A stretch of DNA of 9,251 nucleotides from [Eubacterium] saphenum. Lineage in GTDB: Bacteria > Bacillota > Clostridia > Oscillospirales > Ruminococcaceae. Shown one piece after another: positions 5,222-9,251 of this stretch (within the stretch, counting starts at the first letter, position 1; every line of letters begins with the position of its first letter). Under the pieces are notes generated by a model. The model did no database searches and was not told the origin of the DNA. It saw nothing but the letters and a program-made list of their open reading frames with translations. A program made the position numbers and the translations under genes. The stretch is taken from NCBI GenBank assembly GCA_004554555.1, contig SFLN01000079.1, positions 1 to 9,251 of the forward strand, read 5' to 3'.

Positions 5222-6804
5222 TGGCAATTATCGTTTCACAAATTAAAACCGAAATAAGCTCCGCAAACGCCGAGAACGCAATCTCAAAAGCGCTCTCGGC
5301 GCTCGGGCTTTATAAGAACGAGGTTAAAACAGCAAAGCTCCACAAAACCTCGGTTGACGCGCGGCACGGCGTTTGTTTCGTGAACTCGGTTTATATCGAG
5401 CTGCTGAAGCCCGAAAAAGAAGCGCGCCTTGCCGAGAAATTCCCGAACGTCCGCGTTTTCACCAATGAAAAGCTCAGCGTTAATTTCGGTGATGAAGAGC
5501 AAAACGGTGAAATCTGTATCGCGGGCTTCGGACCTGCGGGAATGTTCTGCGCACTCACGCTGTGCGAGTTTGGCTACAAGCCGATTGTGTTCGAGCGCGG
5601 CGCGGCAATGTCCGAGAGAATAAACGCAGTCGAAAATTACTGGAACGGCGGCGTTCTCGACGAAAAAACCAACGTACAGTTCGGCGAAGGCGGCGCGGGA
5701 ACGTTCTCGGACGGAAAGCTCACCACGCGAATTAACGACCCGCTTTGCGCGAGAGTTCTCGAAAAATTCGTGCAGTTCGGCGCTCCCGAGGAGATTTTGA
5801 CCAAAGCAAAGCCTCATATCGGCACGGATAATCTGCGAAATATTGTCGTGAATTTGCGCAAAAAAATTATCGAGCTTGGCGGCGAGGTTCGGTTTCTGTC
5901 GCCGATTGAAGACGTTGAGATAAACTGCGGAAAACTGCGCTCGGTGAGCGTGAACGGCGAGAAAATCCTGTGCAGCGCGCTGGTTCTCGCTGTCGGGCAC
6001 TCGGCGCACGATACCTTTGAAATTCTGCTGAAAAACGGCGTTGATTTGCAGCCGAAAGCGTTTTCTGTCGGTGCAAGAATTGAGCATCTCCAAGCGGATA
6101 TCAATGCGGCGCTTTACGGGAAATTCGCGGGACACCCTGCCCTGCCGCCCGCCGAATACGCGCTTTCCTACCGCGAGAACGACCGCGGCGTGTACACGTT
6201 TTGTATGTGCCCGGGCGGGTTTGTTGTCGGCTCGGCAAGCAGTTCGGGGACGATTGTCACAAACGGTATGAGCAACTTTTCGCGCTCCGGCAAAAACGCC
6301 AACAGCGCGGTTCTTGTGTCGGTTTCGCCCGATGATTTCGGGAGCTCGCCGCTCGCGGGAGTTGACTTCATCAAAAATCTTGAGCAAAAAGCGTTCGCGC
6401 TCGGAAAAAGCTCAAACCGCGCTCCGGCTATGCTTACAAGGGAATTTTTGAACGGCGGTTCGGCTTTTTCGCTGGGTAAGGTCACGCCGACCTATCTCCC
6501 GGGAGTTGAGGCGGCAAATCTGCGCGAGCTGTTTCCCGAGCACATCGCGGATTTTCTTGCGGACGGAATACGCGTGTTCGAGAGAAAAATCCGCGGTTTT
6601 TCCGACAGCGACAGCGTTCTCACGGCAATCGAGTCGCGTACCTCTTCCCCAGTCAGAATTCCGCGCGGTGAAAACGGCTGCGCGCTGTCAGTCGACGGGC
6701 TTTATCCCTGCGGCGAGGGCGCGGGCTATGCTGGCGGGATAATGTCGGCGGCTGTTGACGGGATAAAGGCTGCCGTGAAGATTATGGAAAGATTTAAAGC
6801 ATAA
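5221..6804 (+). CDS. FAD-dependent oxidoreductase of the COG2509 type
   Basis: The 527-residue protein belongs to the uncharacterised FAD-dependent dehydrogenases found in many Clostridia. An N-terminal region of about 90 residues containing the family SVDAR motif (44-48) precedes a Rossmann FAD site, IAGFGPAG (100-107), ending in an acidic residue at VFERG (123-127). Conserved blocks follow: NVQFGEGGAGTFSDGKLTTR (151-170), LAVGHSAHD (256-264), FCMCPGGFVVGSASSSGTIV (327-346) and the C-terminal FAD-binding LYPCGEGAGYAGGIMSAAVD (494-513). The substrate is unknown. There is no signal peptide or membrane helix, so it should be cytoplasmic. Its start overlaps the cdaR stop by one base, with GAGGG at 5210-5214. 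Such genes commonly sit between cdaR and glmM in Clostridia, but here a terminator follows directly. Confidence 0.9.
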   Translation: MAIIVSQIKTEISSANAENAISKALSALGLYKNEVKTAKLHKTSVDARHGVCFVNSVYIELLKPEKEARLAEKFPNVRVFTNEKLSVNFGDEEQNGEICIAGFGPAGMFCALTLCEFGYKPIVFERGAAMSERINAVENYWNGGVLDEKTNVQFGEGGAGTFSDGKLTTRINDPLCARVLEKFVQFGAPEEILTKAKPHIGTDNLRNIVVNLRKKIIELGGEVRFLSPIEDVEINCGKLRSVSVNGEKILCSALVLAVGHSAHDTFEILLKNGVDLQPKAFSVGARIEHLQADINAALYGKFAGHPALPPAEYALSYRENDRGVYTFCMCPGGFVVGSASSSGTIVTNGMSNFSRSGKNANSAVLVSVSPDDFGSSPLAGVDFIKNLEQKAFALGKSSNRAPAMLTREFLNGGSAFSLGKVTPTYLPGVEAANLRELFPEHIADFLADGIRVFERKIRGFSDSDSVLTAIESRTSSPVRIPRGENGCALSVDGLYPCGEGAGYAGGIMSAAVDGIKAAVKIMERFKA

Positions 6805-6843
6805 AAAACAGACCAAAGCGTTAAACTTTGGTCTGAATTTTTT
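6803..6843. terminator. Bidirectional intrinsic terminator between convergent genes
   Basis: A perfect 10-bp stem, CAGACCAAAG (6809-6818) and CTTTGGTCTG (6826-6835), encloses a 7-nt loop. A run of six A lies on its left (6803-6808) and six T on its right (6838-6843), so it can act in both directions. It overlaps the stop codon of each flanking gene: the plus-strand TAA ends at 6804 and the minus-strand TAA occupies 6842-6844. Confidence 0.92.
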
Positions 6844-9070
6844 AGTCCTCGGTTTGTTCCTCGTACTCTTGGTAAATCTCGGAGATGTTTGTCGGGTCAA
6901 GCCAGTCGCCCGTCAGTCGGCACACCAAGCGCGCGTCAATGTACGCCTGCGGGAGCGTGAGGATTGTCTGTCCCTGATAGCTTCCCGAGTTGGTCAGCTC
7001 CACAACCAGCGCCACATCGGGCTTCAGCTCGTCAATCAGCGCCAGCGGCAGCATCAGCGACATCGTATCACGCTTCGGGAAATACGACGGAACCGCCGTC
7101 TTGTAATTCCAGCGAACACGCTTTCTTGCAAGCTCAATCGCGTCCTTCAAGCGGTTTTGGATACGCAGAAACAGTCGGCTGTTCTCGACAATAATCTGCT
7201 TGAGTTTTTCGTAAAGCTCGTCGCGAACCACTCTGTCGGTGCCTTTGGAACGTATCCGGTCAACCAAATCCCGCGCTTCCACGTTGTCGAAAAACTGGTC
7301 GTACAGGAACTGTAACGGCAGGCGCTTGATGTTGTCGATTATGATATGCTCGAAATCCGTGTGGAGCTGCTTCTGGTGGTCGAAGAACAAGTCCTCGTTG
7401 CGCGAAAAATACGTCGGCGGCGCAGGCAGCGGGTTGAAATAGTTCACAAGCTGCTTTCCAAGACCGCCCGAAGCCGCCGTGCAAAAGCCCGCGAATTTCC
7501 ACTCGGTATCGCAGCCCGGGTCGTTCGGGTTAAAGCACGCGTAGATGTCGTCGTAGTGGTTGTCGGCAAGTCCCGTGTTGAACGCGGCGAACTGCCTGTC
7601 GCCCGAAATGCACACCTTTTTCTCGCGCATAAGTCGGCTGAACGTGTACTTGATGTACTGAATCAAAATCCTGTAATGCCCGCTCGCAGAGCCGCGGAAA
7701 TCCCACTCCTCGTCAACCGCCTTTGAAGCAAGCTCCGAGAGGAAATTCGACCAGCTCCCCAAAAACGCAAAATTCTCGAGCTGCTTTCCGGGGTTGATAA
7801 AGCGTGGATTTTTCTCGCGGACGCCCGTGTCCACAAAGTACAAAAACCACTCCTTGCCCTCGTAGGTGCTCGGCTTCAGCGTCAGCTCAACGTGCGTTCC
7901 GTCCTTTTTCTGATAGCGCACGGGGAAAATCAGCTTGTTTTCAAAAGCACGAATGCTGTTGGTTTCACGGGCGAGGTTGAAGTCGGTGTTCAGGTCGCTC
8001 ACCATCTCGAAGTAATCCGTCTTTACGCCGCTTTCTTCGAGAAACTTCTCCAGAATTGCCATCGGCTTTGTCGGCAAATTGCAGAAATCCGAAAGCCTTC
8101 CCGCAGGAACAGCCGTTTTGCTCGGAACAAAGTCGTTTCTGCGATAACTCTCGGTCAACGACGGTTCGCTTCTGTAAGCAGAGCGGCGAGTTTCCTCGAA
8201 ACGGGTTTCTTCGAAATCGGTTTTCCTGTCCATATTCTTGATGGTTATCATAACCTGCGGCACGCCGCCGAGAACAATATCGTCCATCACCAAAAACGGC
8301 ATTTGCGCGAGATAATCCTTCATCTTGTAAAAGCCGTATTTCATTCGGTCAACGCCGTGGTCGGTGAGGAATTTGCTTATCGTTGCCATATGAATGGGAA
8401 CTTCGGTCTGGAAATTATCGGCAAGCATTCGATAAACCTTGTTCTTGTCCTCCTGCGAAATCTCGGGCTGATAAACTTTTCTCTCGTATGCACCCTGACG
8501 ATAAATCTGCGTTTTCTCGAACGCAAAATACAAGCTTTTTCCGTAGGAGCTGAGATTTTTGGTGACAATTCCGTTTACAAGCAGCCCGTCCGTGCAGTAA
8601 TCAATAGGGAAAGTGTACCGCTCGGCGAAAAAGTCGAGCTTATTGTTTTGCTTTGCCTCGTCAAATTTCCTGTAAACCTCTTGCTTCATTTGCTGAACGC
8701 TAAGCCCGTTCCCGAGCACCTTTGTGAGCGCGAACAGCGACTGCTGCGTCATTTCGATAATGTCGTCGTTCAAGATAATGTTTCGTGAACCGAAAAAGCT
8801 GTCGGCGGGGTGACGCGCATTGTCGGACAAATCCCGCTCACCCGCCTGCCACTCTTTAATTTGAATAAAATCATTGTTGTTGTCGTCTTGAAAAGCAAAT
8901 ATCTCGGGGCAATCCTCCGCAAGCTCCCTGAAAGAGCCGTACCCCATCTGCTCGGGCGAACAGCCGTTTGTGACAAGCCACTCGCAAACTCTTGATACCT
9001 TGTATAAGCCCGGGTCTGTGAACTGTCGTTTTATATATTCATATAGCGATGTTTTTTCCCCGTTTGTCAA
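6842..9070 (-). CDS. DUF3825 protein with duplicated LOTUS-like modules
   Basis: This 742-residue protein carries a C-terminal DUF3825 domain (about 430-720) with landmarks FAFLGSWSNFLSELA (434-448), ILIQYIKYTFSRLMREKKV (468-486), AAFNTGLADNHYDDIYACF (495-513), EWKFAGF (523-529) and EHIIIDNIKRLP (574-585). Upstream are two winged-helix segments resembling LOTUS/OST-HTH RNA-binding domains (about 8-75 and 207-277). Each is followed by a related segment of about 80 residues (104-186 and 333-414) that I do not recognise. A charged linker with FEETRFEETR (286-295) separates the second winged helix from the second copy. LOTUS domains bind RNA in characterised proteins, so an RNA-linked role is inferred; the activity of DUF3825 is unknown. 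There is no signal peptide or membrane helix. The start is TTG with GAAAGGAG (9077-9084). It probably shares a transcript with the gene ending at 9087. Confidence 0.8.
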   Translation of the reverse strand: MTNGEKTSLYEYIKRQFTDPGLYKVSRVCEWLVTNGCSPEQMGYGSFRELAEDCPEIFAFQDDNNNDFIQIKEWQAGERDLSDNARHPADSFFGSRNIILNDDIIEMTQQSLFALTKVLGNGLSVQQMKQEVYRKFDEAKQNNKLDFFAERYTFPIDYCTDGLLVNGIVTKNLSSYGKSLYFAFEKTQIYRQGAYERKVYQPEISQEDKNKVYRMLADNFQTEVPIHMATISKFLTDHGVDRMKYGFYKMKDYLAQMPFLVMDDIVLGGVPQVMITIKNMDRKTDFEETRFEETRRSAYRSEPSLTESYRRNDFVPSKTAVPAGRLSDFCNLPTKPMAILEKFLEESGVKTDYFEMVSDLNTDFNLARETNSIRAFENKLIFPVRYQKKDGTHVELTLKPSTYEGKEWFLYFVDTGVREKNPRFINPGKQLENFAFLGSWSNFLSELASKAVDEEWDFRGSASGHYRILIQYIKYTFSRLMREKKVCISGDRQFAAFNTGLADNHYDDIYACFNPNDPGCDTEWKFAGFCTAASGGLGKQLVNYFNPLPAPPTYFSRNEDLFFDHQKQLHTDFEHIIIDNIKRLPLQFLYDQFFDNVEARDLVDRIRSKGTDRVVRDELYEKLKQIIVENSRLFLRIQNRLKDAIELARKRVRWNYKTAVPSYFPKRDTMSLMLPLALIDELKPDVALVVELTNSGSYQGQTILTLPQAYIDARLVCRLTGDWLDPTNISEIYQEYEEQTED
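7829..8452 (-). repeat. Second LOTUS-like plus X module (protein-level duplication)
   Basis: Residues 207-414 of the DUF3825 protein resemble residues 8-186. YRMLADNFQTEVPIHMATIS (213-232) parallels YEYIKRQFTDPGLYKVSRVC (10-29), KYGFYKMKDYLAQMP (244-258) parallels GYGSFRELAEDCP (43-55), and FPVRY...STYEGKEWFLYFV (382-413) parallels FPIDY...SSYGKSLYFAF (154-184). The copies have diverged at the DNA level, so the duplication is old. Confidence 0.6.
8187..8216 (-). repeat. 15-bp tandem duplication encoding FEETR twice
   Basis: Two adjacent 15-bp units (8187-8201 and 8202-8216) differ at only two positions and keep the reading frame, encoding FEETR-FEETR in the linker between the second winged helix and the second X copy of the DUF3825 protein. 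Confidence 0.8.
8513..9049 (-). repeat. First LOTUS-like plus X module (protein-level duplication)
   Basis: Residues 8-186 hold a winged-helix segment (8-75), a spacer (76-103) and the first copy of the unrecognised domain (104-186), which ends in the pattern FPIDY, about twenty residues, SSYGKSLYFAF. It is the partner of the module at residues 207-414. Confidence 0.6.
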
Positions 9071-9076
9071 AATTTT

Positions 9077-9084
9077 CTCCTTTC
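9077..9084 (-). promoter_or_regulatory. Ribosome binding site fixing a TTG start for the DUF3825 gene
   Basis: GAAAGGAG on the minus strand lies 6 nt before TTG (9068-9070) and between the two genes. No ATG lies within the first hundred or so codons of the frame, so TTG is well supported. Confidence 0.8.
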
Positions 9085-9086
9085 AA

Positions 9087-9251
9087 TTATTGAGAAGATG
9101 AAGAAGTTTCCTCGCTTTCTTCCTCTTCCAAATCGGGTAAATCCTCAAGATAACTATAATCTTCAATATAAATATGATTTACCATTTCCGTAAGTCTTGT
9201 ATCGGAATAATCCTGAACATATTTTCCGATAACGTCAAGTGAATAGGTATT
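9087..9251 (-). CDS. Unidentified protein, acidic C-terminal end (partial)
   Basis: An open frame runs in from the right edge and ends with TAA at 9087-9089, giving the last 54 residues of a protein. It starts NTYSLDVIGKYVQDYSDTRL (helical, aromatic-rich) and ends in a strongly acidic, serine-rich tail (LEEEESEETSSSSQ). I do not recognise the family. The stop lies 16 nt before the TTG of the DUF3825 gene, with the downstream ribosome binding site in the gap and no promoter between them, so the two are very likely co-transcribed and possibly functionally linked. The acidic tail suggests a flexible end or an interaction with a basic partner, which is inference only. Confidence 0.7.
   Translation of the reverse strand, partial: NTYSLDVIGKYVQDYSDTRLTEMVNHIYIEDYSYLEDLPDLEEEESEETSSSSQ

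Noticed and set aside
5284..6387. 367-codon open frame antisense to the FAD oxidoreductase
   Set aside because: Same reasoning: Arg/Ala/Val-rich shadow of a strongly conserved gene.
7892..8788. 298-codon plus-strand frame opposite the DUF3825 gene
   Set aside because: It mirrors the DUF3825 reading frame, has no start signals and no recognisable motif.
1..9251. Mobile element, prophage or CRISPR content
   Set aside because: No transposase, integrase, long direct or inverted repeats, or spaced repeat array is visible; most genes are chromosomal housekeeping families.

Overview
The window looks like ordinary chromosome from a Gram-positive, low-to-mid-GC anaerobe of the class Clostridia, probably close to the Ruminococcus/Oscillospiraceae group. 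This rests on strong Shine-Dalgarno sites of the AGGAGG type, sigma-A promoters with 17-bp spacers and extended -10 boxes, use of TTG and GTG starts, and the trmL/degV/cdaA/cdaR/FAD-oxidoreductase gene content. No mobile element, tRNA, rRNA or CRISPR array was seen.

Layout. (1) 1-318, minus strand: the first 15 codons of a probable rplS (ribosomal protein L19), preceded by a leader of about 235 nt and a strong promoter with an A/T-rich upstream region. The leader has several hairpins and a segment able to pair with the Shine-Dalgarno site. (2) 382-1449, minus: a RACo/DUF4445-like ASKHA protein that lacks the ferredoxin domain and has altered nucleotide-binding motifs. (3) 1450-1607: a divergent promoter region with back-to-back -35 boxes. 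(4) 1608-6804, plus: five tightly spaced genes, trmL - degV-family - cdaA - cdaR (YbbR) - FAD-dependent oxidoreductase (COG2509 type). This probable operon couples tRNA wobble methylation, a fatty-acid-binding protein and membrane c-di-AMP synthesis with its regulator. The usual partner glmM is not next. (5) 6803-6843: a bidirectional terminator shared with the convergent genes. (6) 6842-9251, minus: a 742-residue DUF3825 protein and, 17 nt upstream of its start, the acidic C-terminal end of an unidentified gene, probably in one transcript.

The most unusual gene is the DUF3825 protein. By eye it reads as two successive copies of a module (a LOTUS/OST-HTH-like winged helix followed by an uncharacterised domain of about 80 residues), then the DUF3825 domain. 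The second most interesting item is the rplS leader, a candidate autoregulatory RNA. All family assignments come from reading motifs; no database search or folding calculation was run.
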